A model generated the notes under the pieces. The model saw only the letters and a program-made list of their open reading frames with translations. It was not told where the DNA came from and made no database searches. Of a stretch of DNA of 64,000 nucleotides, positions 26,555-34,280 are shown in pieces; the first letter of the stretch is position 1, and each line of letters opens with the position of its first letter. Where the stretch lies: assembly GCA_964515335.1 (NCBI GenBank), contig CAZETS010000005.1, forward strand, positions 1 to 64,000, given 5' to 3'. The DNA comes from TMED88 sp964515335 (GTDB taxonomy: Bacteria; Myxococcota_A; UBA9160; UBA4427). A program made the translations under genes and the position numbers.

Positions 26555-26803
26555 TCACCCGAGCTTCGACGAGATCAGGCTCACGGCGTCGCCGACGGTA
26601 TTCACCGAATCGACGTCCTCGTCCTCGATCTCGATGTCGAACTCGTCCTCGAAGGCGATCACCACGTCGACGAGGCGGGCAGAGTTGACCTTGAGGTCGT
26701 CGAGGATGTTGGTCTCGGCCGACACCGACGCCAACGCCTCCTCGTTCTTCACCCATGGAGTCAGGATCTTGACCACGCGCTCCTGCACTTCGCTCTGATC
26801 CAT
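26555..26803 (-). CDS. acyl carrier protein with variant phosphopantetheine site
   Basis: This 82-residue acidic protein has the size and helix pattern of an acyl carrier protein. The attachment site, usually DSL, reads LKVNSARLVDVV, with S41 as the candidate serine: Asp before it is Asn and the following Leu is Ala. The rest, IAFEDEFDIEIEDEDVDSVNTVGDAVSLI, is typical of ACP helices II-III. The ATG at 26803 follows a strong GGGAGGA ribosome binding site. It should carry the growing chain for the surrounding synthases. The changed site may restrict it to the operon's own PPTase and enzymes. Confidence 0.88.
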   Translation of the reverse strand: MDQSEVQERVVKILTPWVKNEEALASVSAETNILDDLKVNSARLVDVVIAFEDEFDIEIEDEDVDSVNTVGDAVSLISSKLG

Positions 26804-26920
26804 CTTCTCGTCCTCCCTTTAGTCCCTCTTCGAAGCCCTTTTGCAAGCCTTCTTGCGATCCTTCTCGCGGTCCAACGGACCCCGATCGGGGTCGCCCGTC
26901 TCACGGACGCCTTCGCCCGC

Positions 26921-28198
26921 TCAATCCTGCCACCGCCTGAAGACCAGGCAAGCGTTCACGTCGCCGAACCCGAACCCGGCCTTCACGAGCACGTCGAGAC
27001 CCTCGAGCTCGCGCAGGGTGTGAGGAATCGATGCCTCATGGGGCTCGATCTCGGGGTGGACGTCCTCGCAGTTGATCGACGGGTGCACGAAGCCCCCGCG
27101 CACCATCAGCACCGAAGCCACACACTCGACGGCGCCGGCCGCGCCGAGCGCGTGGCCGATCATCGATTTGGTGGACGTGATGGGGGGCAGCTCGCCCGGC
27201 CCGCGGCCGAGGGCCGCCGCCCAGGAGCCGATCTCCTTCGGATCGGCGCCGGTCGCGGTGAGATGACCGTTGATGGCGTCCACGTCGTCGGCCGGGGTGC
27301 CCGCGTCCTCGAGGGCCGCGTGGATGCAGCGGCGCACGCTCTCCGGGTTGGGGGCCGTCATGCTGCCCCCCATCCGGTGCCCGCCGCAGTTGATCGCCTG
27401 CCCGGCCACCTCGGCGTAGATCCTTGCGCCGCGCGCCCGCGCCGACTCCTCGCTCTCGAGCATCAGCACGCCGGCCCCCGAGCCCGGCACGAAGCCGCCC
27501 GCCGAGGCGCTCATCGGGCGCGAGGCCTTCTCGGGGGCGTCGTTCGAGCCGCGGTTGAGGACCCGCATCGCGTCGAAGCCGGCCCAGATGTAGTGGCTGG
27601 CCGCCTCGGCGCCCCCGCACAGCATGCGCTGGGCGCGTCCGGCGCGGATGCGCTCCAGCCCCATCGCGATCGCCTCGGTGCCGGTGCTGCAGGCGCTCGA
27701 ATTCGTCGTCACCTGGTTGCCGAGCGCGAACTGGCCCGACACCCGCGCCGAGATGCCGCTCGCCATCACCTGCTCGACGGCCGTCGACCCCAGCCGACGC
27801 GCCTTGCCGGCGTCGGTCAGCGGAACCACCCTGGCGCCGATCGTGTCCATGCCGCCGATGCCGGTGCCGAGGATCGCACCCGTGTCCCAGTCGACCACGT
27901 CCCCGTCGCGCGCCGGGCGCTCGAGGCCGGCGTCGAGCCAGGCCTCGAGGGTGGCGAGGCTCGCGTAGCGGTGGCTCATGTTCATCGCGAGGAGCTCGTC
28001 CTCGTCGAAACGCTCGGCGACCAGCTCGTCGACGCCCTGCGGCACACCCGCCACAGTGCAGCCGAACTTGCTCTCGGCCATCTGCTCGATGTGCCGGATG
28101 CCCGACTCGCCCTTGCGGAGCGCCTCCTCGTAGTCGCCGAGCCCCACGCCGTTCGGCGCGACCACCCCCATTCCGGTGACCACCACGCGCCGTGTCAT
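26921..28198 (-). CDS. beta-ketoacyl-ACP synthase, FabF/FabB family (variant)
   Basis: The 425-residue protein is a chain-elongating KAS I/II enzyme. The nucleophile is C170 in TNSSACSTGTEA; the two histidines are H312 in INGHLTATGADP and H349 in KSMIGHALGAAG, with K344. Motifs differ from housekeeping FabF: NGHLTATG where NAHGTSTP is usual, and FGFGDVNACLVF for FGFGGTNA. These point to a separate subfamily. It starts with ATG at 28198, overlapping the FabZ-like stop (ATGA), and is followed after 117 bases by the carrier protein gene. It should extend the acyl chain with malonyl-ACP. Confidence 0.93.
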   Translation of the reverse strand: MTRRVVVTGMGVVAPNGVGLGDYEEALRKGESGIRHIEQMAESKFGCTVAGVPQGVDELVAERFDEDELLAMNMSHRYASLATLEAWLDAGLERPARDGDVVDWDTGAILGTGIGGMDTIGARVVPLTDAGKARRLGSTAVEQVMASGISARVSGQFALGNQVTTNSSACSTGTEAIAMGLERIRAGRAQRMLCGGAEAASHYIWAGFDAMRVLNRGSNDAPEKASRPMSASAGGFVPGSGAGVLMLESEESARARGARIYAEVAGQAINCGGHRMGGSMTAPNPESVRRCIHAALEDAGTPADDVDAINGHLTATGADPKEIGSWAAALGRGPGELPPITSTKSMIGHALGAAGAVECVASVLMVRGGFVHPSINCEDVHPEIEPHEASIPHTLRELEGLDVLVKAGFGFGDVNACLVFRRWQD

Positions 28199-28680
28199 TT
28201 CGGAACCCCCATGCCGGACAGCTCGCCCGAGCAAACCACGCTGCCGTCATCGAGCTTCATCTCGACCTCGGCCCTCAGCTTCTTGCGGCGAAAGAACTTC
28301 ACGCGGCCGGTCGTGGTCACCCGGTCGCCCGGCAGCACCTGGCCCGAGAAGTCGATCGTGCAGTCGGTGAACACCGTCACGACCTTCTCGAGCTCTTCGG
28401 GCGCCACCTCGAGCGCATACAGGTAGAGGCCCTGCGCGACGACACCGGCCTGCGCCATCGTCTCGATCAGGATCACGCCCGGCGTGATCGGGTTGCCGGG
28501 GAAGTGGCCGCGGTAGAAGTCGGCGTCCTTCGGGAACGTGTAGCTCGCCACGATGTGCTCGCGGTCGAGCTCGTGGATGGTGTCGATGAAGCGGAACGGC
28601 GCCTGCTGGGGGACGCGCGCGAGCACCTGCTCCTTCGTCAGCACCTGGGCGACGTCGCCGCTCTCCGCCCGACTAGCCAC
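28195..28680 (-). CDS. 3-hydroxyacyl-ACP dehydratase, FabZ-like
   Basis: This 161-residue hot-dog-fold protein carries the FabZ active site FYRGHFPGNPITPGVILIE (H59 and E73). It removes water from 3-hydroxyacyl-ACP to give the trans-2-enoyl form. The C-terminal half shows the usual second face of the fold, including TDCTIDFSGQVLPGDRVTTTG. It overlaps the fabG-like gene by eight bases at its 5' end and the KAS gene by four at its 3' end. Since a FabA-type dehydratase is also in the operon, the two may serve different chain lengths or the isomerising step. Confidence 0.92.
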   Translation of the reverse strand: MASRAESGDVAQVLTKEQVLARVPQQAPFRFIDTIHELDREHIVASYTFPKDADFYRGHFPGNPITPGVILIETMAQAGVVAQGLYLYALEVAPEELEKVVTVFTDCTIDFSGQVLPGDRVTTTGRVKFFRRKKLRAEVEMKLDDGSVVCSGELSGMGVPK

Positions 28681-29401
28681 CGTACATGCCCCCGTTCACG
28701 TGGATCACCGTGCCGTTCACGTAGCTGCCGCGGTTGGCGAGGAACGAGACGACGTCGGCGACCTCTTCGGCGGTCCCCATCCGGCCCTGCGGGATGCGCG
28801 AGAGGATCGCGCCCTTCACCTCGTCGGGCAGCTCGTCGGTCATGTCCGTGTCGATGAAGCCCGGCGCCACCGAGTTGACGAGGATCTCGCGACCGGCCAG
28901 CTCCTGGGAGAGCGACTTGGTGAACGCATCGAGGCCGGCCTTCGCCATCGTGTACGGGATCTGGCCAGGATTGCCGGTGTGGCCGACCACGCTCGAGATG
29001 TTGATGATGCGCCCGGCCGACTTGCGGAACATGAAGCGGCGCAGCACCAGCTTGGTGAGGTACCAGGTGCCGCGCGCCAGACCCGCCACCGCGTCGTACT
29101 GCTCGAGGTTCATCGTCAACATGGGAGCGTTGACGTTGTAGCCCGCGTTGTTGACGAGCACGTCCACACGGCCGGCTTCTTCCTTGATGGTCTTGATGAC
29201 CGCGTCGACCTGCTCGGCATCGGCGAGATCGCCCTGCAAGCCGAACGACTCCGGCAGCTCGGCCATCAGCTTCCGGGCCTTCTCCTCGCTCGAGCGGTAG
29301 TGGACCGCCACCCGGTAGCCGTCCGCAGCAAGGCGACGCGCGCAGGCGGCGCCGATGCCGGTGGCGGCGCCGGTGACGAGGGCGACGGGCAGGTCGCTCA
29401 T
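28673..29401 (-). CDS. 3-oxoacyl-ACP reductase, FabG-like SDR
   Basis: The 242-residue protein is a classical short-chain dehydrogenase: cofactor loop TGAATGIG (10-17), NNAG (84-87), catalytic S137, Y150 and K154 in ISSVVGHTGNPGQIPYTMAK. The R-S pair after strand 2 (HYRSSEE) suggests NADPH. The length and VAPGFIDTDMTDELP segment fit FabG, which reduces 3-oxoacyl-ACP. It overlaps its neighbours on both sides (fabA-like by four bases, fabZ-like by eight), which places it firmly in the lipid pathway. In such operons the reductase usually works on the cognate carrier protein. Confidence 0.92.
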   Translation of the reverse strand: MSDLPVALVTGAATGIGAACARRLAADGYRVAVHYRSSEEKARKLMAELPESFGLQGDLADAEQVDAVIKTIKEEAGRVDVLVNNAGYNVNAPMLTMNLEQYDAVAGLARGTWYLTKLVLRRFMFRKSAGRIINISSVVGHTGNPGQIPYTMAKAGLDAFTKSLSQELAGREILVNSVAPGFIDTDMTDELPDEVKGAILSRIPQGRMGTAEEVADVVSFLANRGSYVNGTVIHVNGGMYGG

Positions 29402-29991
29402 CGCTCCATCCTCCCGCCGCGCGAGCGCTCGGAGGCCAGCGGGTAGTCGGGGTAGTCGATGTCGCGGAAGAGCCCGACACGCGCGCCCTTCACGGTGTAG
29501 ATCTCGTCGTCGTCGACGAACAGGCTCGCGTCGCCGATCACCATGGAGGCGCCGGCGTTCTGCAGCTCGGTGTAGCGCTTCACCTTGATCTCGTAACGAA
29601 TCACCGAATCGTGGGGGCGGATCTGCCCGAAGAACTCCACCTCCCCGCAGCCGAGCGCGCGGCCGCTGCCGAGCCCGCCGCGCCAGTTGCAGTAGAAGCC
29701 GAGCAACTGCCAGATGCCGTCGAGGCCGAGACAGCCCGGTTGGACCGGATCACCCTGGAAGTGGCACTGGAAGAACCAGTCGTCGAGGTTGACGTCGCGC
29801 TCGGCCACGATGCGCCCGCGCGGCCCCTTCGCGCTGATCTCGAGCACGCGATCGACCATCAGCATCGGAGGCGTCGGCAGCCTGGCCTTGAGGGCCTCGG
29901 GCGCATCCTTGACGAGCCGACCGTACGCGAAGGCCAGCAGCTCGGGCTTCGCGAAGTGATCGCGCGCCTTGAACTCCTCGTAGGTCATCAT
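29398..29991 (-). CDS. 3-hydroxydecanoyl-ACP dehydratase-like protein (FabA family)
   Basis: The 197-residue protein aligns by eye with FabA along its length. The active site is FFQCHFQGDPVQPGCLGLDGIWQ (H77 and D91, equal to H70 and D84 of the E. coli enzyme), followed by LGFYCNWRGG and GRALGCGEVEFFGQI. FabA dehydrates 3-hydroxyacyl-ACP and can isomerise the double bond from trans-2 to cis-3, the entry to unsaturated chains. With a FabB/F-type synthase in the same operon, an unsaturated product is possible. It starts at ATG 29991, overlapping the fabH-like stop (ATGA). Confidence 0.92.
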   Translation of the reverse strand: MMTYEEFKARDHFAKPELLAFAYGRLVKDAPEALKARLPTPPMLMVDRVLEISAKGPRGRIVAERDVNLDDWFFQCHFQGDPVQPGCLGLDGIWQLLGFYCNWRGGLGSGRALGCGEVEFFGQIRPHDSVIRYEIKVKRYTELQNAGASMVIGDASLFVDDDEIYTVKGARVGLFRDIDYPDYPLASERSRGGRMER

Positions 29992-30983
29992 GACCCGGCA
30001 CCCGCGTCGAACCGCAGCAGATACGACGACCAGGTGAGCCCCGAGCCGACGCCCACTACCGCGATGTCGTCGTCGGCACGCCACTTGTCCCACATCTGCG
30101 AGACCACCGATCCCGAGCTCGCCGCCCCGGTGTTGCCGTACCACTCGGCGTTGCTGTGGTGCCGGTCGGAGGGGATATCGCAGCGCTTGCAGACGGCCTC
30201 GAGCATGCGCAGGTTGGCCTGGTGGCCGACGAAGTGCAGCCGCCGATCGCCGCCGTCGTGCTCTTCCTTGATGGCGTTGTAGAGCAGCGCCGTCTTCTTG
30301 ATGGCGAACATCTGGACGGTGCGGCCCTCCTGCTCGAAGTAGCCCTCGCGCGGGATCAGCACCTTGTCGTTGCCCGCCGGACTCGACTCGAGCCGCGTCG
30401 AGACGATCTCGGCGCGGCCCTTGCGGCGCGGCGAGAGCACCGCCGCGAGGCCCGCGTCGCCCCACAGCACCGCGGCGGCGCGATCCGAATAATCGACGGT
30501 GCGCGTCATCGACTCCATGGAGACCAGCAGCACGTAGTCGGGCAGCGCGTCGGGCCGCATCATGTCGAGCATGTGCAGGCCGGCGAGGAAGCTCGTACAG
30601 GCCGAGTTCACGTCGACCGCAGGCGCCTCGATGTCGAGCGCGCGCGCGAGGTTGCAGGCCTCGGCGGGCGATACCGTGTCGGGCGCACAGCTGCCGCCGA
30701 TCACCAGGCCGACGTCCGAGGCGGAGATACCGGCCCGCTCGAGGGCAAGGCGGGCGGCCCGTGCTCCGAGTTCGGCGTTCGAGTGCTCGGCCGCCTCGGC
30801 GGCCGCGCGGGTCTCGGCGTTGCGGGTCTCGCGGATGTAGTCGAGCGGCAGCACGGTGCGCCGGGCCCGGATGCCGACCCGTTCCATCACCCACTGGTCG
30901 CTGGTCCCGATGTCGAGCGACTCGAGGAAGGCGTTCGTGATTTCGTTCTCGGGATGGAAGTGCCCGAGCCCCAGGAGATTCAA
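29988..30983 (-). CDS. 3-oxoacyl-ACP synthase III (FabH-like)
   Basis: This 331-residue thiolase-fold enzyme should start chain synthesis by joining an acyl-CoA (or acyl-ACP) primer to malonyl-ACP. The Cys-His-Asn triad is C129 in VNSACTSF, H254 in VGHQANLRML and N284 in YGNTGAASSG. It starts with TTG at 30983, supported by a strong GAGGAGGG ribosome binding site eight bases before it. It is the first gene of the lipid operon. KAS III enzymes with this outline also work in secondary lipid pathways with unusual primers, so the primer is open. Confidence 0.92.
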   Translation of the reverse strand: MNLLGLGHFHPENEITNAFLESLDIGTSDQWVMERVGIRARRTVLPLDYIRETRNAETRAAAEAAEHSNAELGARAARLALERAGISASDVGLVIGGSCAPDTVSPAEACNLARALDIEAPAVDVNSACTSFLAGLHMLDMMRPDALPDYVLLVSMESMTRTVDYSDRAAAVLWGDAGLAAVLSPRRKGRAEIVSTRLESSPAGNDKVLIPREGYFEQEGRTVQMFAIKKTALLYNAIKEEHDGGDRRLHFVGHQANLRMLEAVCKRCDIPSDRHHSNAEWYGNTGAASSGSVVSQMWDKWRADDDIAVVGVGSGLTWSSYLLRFDAGAGS

Positions 30984-31340
30984 CGTGAATCCCTCCTCGA
31001 CTGTGGCAGTCCGCTACGGGACGCCTCGTGCCACCCGCTTGGCGTGTCGGGAACCTCCATCGACGCTGCGTCCACCTCTCCCGGCCAGCTCCGCTTCATG
31101 CACACCGAGTCGAGGGCCGCCAAGCCGCGCCCCCGGCGTTCTGCTCCGACGGGGATCATGTTTCCCCGCTGCGCGACCCACACCGGGGCCCACCGACACC
31201 AAGCCATCGAGCCCTGACCGGGATTCCCTCACGGGAACGCAGCCAGGCCGAACTTAGCCCCGCAAGGGCCCGTTTTGGCGGGACCCAATGCAAATGTCCT
31301 GCAAATTCTCGCCGAACGGATCGACTACCCCGGGCGCTGA
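30984..31340. promoter_or_regulatory. leader/promoter region of the lipid operon
   Basis: These 357 bases separate the dinG-like stop from the fabH-like start, both on the minus strand, and hold no gene. A direct repeat TGCAAAT...TGCAAAT at 31289-31306 and a small hairpin TTCCC-TCAC-GGGAA at 31223-31236 are the visible elements. It must contain the operon promoter; I cannot fix the -35/-10 boxes. Confidence 0.5.
31289..31306. promoter_or_regulatory. direct-repeat candidate operator upstream of the lipid operon
   Basis: TGCAAAT occurs at 31289-31295 and again at 31300-31306, that is ATTTGCA-N4-ATTTGCA on the coding strand, with an 11-bp period (one helical turn). It lies about 310 bases upstream of the fabH-like start in a locally AT-rich patch. 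The arrangement suits a regulator that binds one face of the DNA, but the protein is unknown. Confidence 0.4.
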
Positions 31341-34280
31341 TTATGACTTGGAGTCACACCCCGTCAACGCAGCGCCGAGCTGCACCTCGGTGGCCAGCTC
31401 GACCAGCTCGCCGGGCCCGATCCAGTGGACCTCGGTTCCCGCGGGGAATGCGTCGCCGAGGCGGCGCGAGTAGCCCCGCGAGCCCCGCGGCTCGACGATC
31501 ACCACGATGCCCCGGTCGCTCTCGCCGCGGATCAGCCGGCCCGCCATCTGCTTGAGGTGCAGCAGCATCTTGCCGAGCCGGTAACGCTCGAAGGCGTTCA
31601 CCCCGAGGTCGCGGATGCGGGCCTCGCGGCGGCGGCGAAGCTCGGTCGGCACCTCGAAGGGGAGCTTCTCGATCACCACCGCCTGCAGGTCGTCGCCCGG
31701 GATGTCGACGCCCTGCCAGAAGGTTCGCGCCCCCAGCAGCACGGCGCCGCCGGGCGCGCCGCGGAAGCGACGGACCAGCCCGGCCGGGTCGGCGGCGGCG
31801 CGCTGCGGCCACAGCACCTCGATACCGTCGCGAGCGAGCTCGACCTCGAGTCGCTCGGCGACTTCGCGCATGCGCCGGAGACTCGTGAACAGGCCCAGTG
31901 TGCGACCGCCCAGCCGGCGCGCCAGCAGGGCGATCGCCTCGGCGGTGCGGGGCACCAGCTCGTCGGGGCCCTGCGGATCGGGCAGGGCGGCGATCCGCAT
32001 GTTGCTCGCGTAGTCGAAGGGGCTCGCGACCGACAGGCGATCGACCCCGAAAGCGGTGCGCTCCTCGAGTTCGAGCTCGCCGAGCGCCGCGAAGGCGTCG
32101 CCGCCCACGAACAGGCTCGCCGAGACCGCCGCGAAAGAGTCCCGGCCCTCCAGGAACTGGCGATGGAAGGAGCCCGCCGGCGATACGGGCCGAAGGGCCA
32201 GCAGCCAGCGGTCGTAGGGGACGACCAGTCGATCGAAGGCCGCGACGACTTCGGCCGCGTCGGCGCCGAACGCCGTGCGCAGCGCCTCCGCGGACTCGCG
32301 CAGCGCGCTCGCGTTGCGCTGCACGGCCGTCGGACCGTCGCCGACCGCCGTCGGCGCCTCGTCGAACGACCACTCGGCGCGCGCGTCCAGCTCGTCGGCG
32401 AGCCTCGCCAACGACTCGAGCCGCCCGGCCGCCGCATCCGCGGCCTGCGCGGCGGCGGGAAACAACGCGTCGGCGGCCTCCGGCAGCTCGACCTCGCCGT
32501 ACTCGCCCGCGCGCGCCGAGACGGTGCGCCCGATCGTGCCCAGATCGAGGGCCAGCTCGCGGCGGGTGTCGCGCACGGTCTTCTGCGCCTCGAGGCGCTG
32601 CTTGCGGGGCAGCAGCGCCGCGGCCGGCTCGGCGCCGTTCGCGGCCGGCGAAACGCCGAACACCTCGTCGATGCGTTCCATCAGCTCTTCGGGCCGCACC
32701 ACCTGGCTGTAGACGTCGTCGGCCACGCCAGCGAGCTCGTGTCCCTCGTCGGCGATCACGTGACCCACGCGCGGGTAATCGGGCGGCCAGCGCAGCAGCA
32801 GGTCGTGGTTGGCGACCACCAGATGCGCCTTCGCGAGCGCGGCGCGGCGCTGCCCGAAGGGGCAGCGTTTGCGATGCGCGCACTCCTCGCGGCTGCACTG
32901 CTCGGCACGTTGCGCGACCGAGCCGCGCACCAGGTCGCGCAGCAGCGGATGACGCGACAGCAGCGAAGCGGGCAGCGCCCCCACCTCGCCGGCCGACCGG
33001 TTGCGCGCGCAGCCGAGCAGCGTCGCGAAGGCGAGCCGATCCTCCTCGAGCAGCTCGCCATCACCGCCGCGGGCGAGCGTCTCCTGCAGCCGCTTCTCGC
33101 ACACGTAGTTGGCGCGGCCCTTGATGGAGAGCGCCCGCAGATCGGCATGGCCCAGCATGCGGGCCGCAGCCGCGATGTCGTTCTCGAGCAGCTGGTCCTG
33201 GAGCAGCTTCGTGCGCGTCGAGACGACCACCGGGTCACGCTCGCCCTCCGCGGCGCGCGCCATCACGAAGGGAATCGCGGCGGCCAGATAGGCGAGCGAC
33301 TTCCCGACGCCGGTGCCGCCCTCGAGGAGCAGCGTGCCGCCGCCGGCGAGATTGCGGTGGAAGCCGCGCATCAGCTCCACCTGCTCGGCGCGCGCCCGGT
33401 AGCCGGGGAAGTGGCGGCGCCCGCGCGCTTCGTCGAGCAGCACCGCCGCGATCGCGTCCGCGTCGAAGGGCACCGGCGGCTCGTCGCTCTCGCCGATCGC
33501 GAGAAACTGCGGCTCGTCGTGGTCGTCGGCCGAGTGCGGGGCGGAGAGCAACGCGAGCCACGGCGAGCCGGGCACGAAGCGGCGCAGCGCGCGGGCCGCG
33601 ACGCGGTAGCGCCGGGCCGCGGCCGATTCGGCGACGCGGCACAGCACGGCGAGCAGGTCGACGGCGGCCTCGCCCGCGCGGGGGCGCGCGGGCCGCTCGA
33701 GGACGCGCAGCGTCAACGCGTCGAAGCTCGAGTCGCGGACGTCGGGATGGGCGAGGGAGACGAGGTCGCGCGTGTCGAGGCAGGCGGCGCGGGCGAGCGC
33801 AGGCGAGATCTCGCGCGCGAGGAAGGGGCGCACGGCGCCCTCGTCGTGGACGACGAGGCGTCGTCCCTTCAGCGCGTCCCGAAGGTGGGGCGCTGCATCT
33901 TCGATGGCGGGCGCCGACGCGAGGTCGTCGGTGGTCAGGCCGATGCGCTCGGCCGCAGCGGCCGGACGACCGTCGCGCACGCGCAGCGGCGTGGAGAGCA
34001 AGCGCGGCGCCTCCCCGCCGGCCCCGTCGACCAGCACGAGACCGATCTCGAGGATCGCGGACGAACGCGAGTCGGCGGAGCCCGTCGTGACGAGAGCCAC
34101 GACGGCGAGCGGCCCGACCGCCTCGACGAGCGGCGCCAGCGTACCGCCCACCGCGTCCGCGGCGGCCACGTGGACGCCGTCCGCGCCGGCGAGCGGCGCG
34201 CTCTTCAGCTCGGCACGGTTCCGCGCCGGCTCCCGGGCACCCGGCTCGCCGTCAGACGTAGATCCCGCCCTTGAAGTCAC
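31341..34280 (-). CDS. DinG-family ATP-dependent DNA helicase with degenerate exonuclease domain
   Basis: The 979-residue protein has the XPD/DinG helicase layout. Walker A is LLLEGGTGVGKSLAY (about residues 319-333), the DEAH-like box is IADEGHEL, and four cysteines for a 4Fe-4S cluster come from YVCEKR, QCSREECAHRKRCPFG and nearby positions. The C-terminal helicase lobe has MAGRLIRGESDRG. The N-terminal ~210 residues look like a DnaQ-type 3'-5' exonuclease, as in B. subtilis DinG, but the DxE catalytic motif is lost (ALVTTG for DLETTG), so it is probably inactive. It should unwind DNA with 5'-3' polarity in repair. The GTG at 34280 overlaps the ThDP enzyme gene by 29 bases. Confidence 0.88.
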   Translation of the reverse strand: MTSRAGSTSDGEPGAREPARNRAELKSAPLAGADGVHVAAADAVGGTLAPLVEAVGPLAVVALVTTGSADSRSSAILEIGLVLVDGAGGEAPRLLSTPLRVRDGRPAAAAERIGLTTDDLASAPAIEDAAPHLRDALKGRRLVVHDEGAVRPFLAREISPALARAACLDTRDLVSLAHPDVRDSSFDALTLRVLERPARPRAGEAAVDLLAVLCRVAESAAARRYRVAARALRRFVPGSPWLALLSAPHSADDHDEPQFLAIGESDEPPVPFDADAIAAVLLDEARGRRHFPGYRARAEQVELMRGFHRNLAGGGTLLLEGGTGVGKSLAYLAAAIPFVMARAAEGERDPVVVSTRTKLLQDQLLENDIAAAARMLGHADLRALSIKGRANYVCEKRLQETLARGGDGELLEEDRLAFATLLGCARNRSAGEVGALPASLLSRHPLLRDLVRGSVAQRAEQCSREECAHRKRCPFGQRRAALAKAHLVVANHDLLLRWPPDYPRVGHVIADEGHELAGVADDVYSQVVRPEELMERIDEVFGVSPAANGAEPAAALLPRKQRLEAQKTVRDTRRELALDLGTIGRTVSARAGEYGEVELPEAADALFPAAAQAADAAAGRLESLARLADELDARAEWSFDEAPTAVGDGPTAVQRNASALRESAEALRTAFGADAAEVVAAFDRLVVPYDRWLLALRPVSPAGSFHRQFLEGRDSFAAVSASLFVGGDAFAALGELELEERTAFGVDRLSVASPFDYASNMRIAALPDPQGPDELVPRTAEAIALLARRLGGRTLGLFTSLRRMREVAERLEVELARDGIEVLWPQRAAADPAGLVRRFRGAPGGAVLLGARTFWQGVDIPGDDLQAVVIEKLPFEVPTELRRRREARIRDLGVNAFERYRLGKMLLHLKQMAGRLIRGESDRGIVVIVEPRGSRGYSRRLGDAFPAGTEVHWIGPGELVELATEVQLGAALTGCDSKS

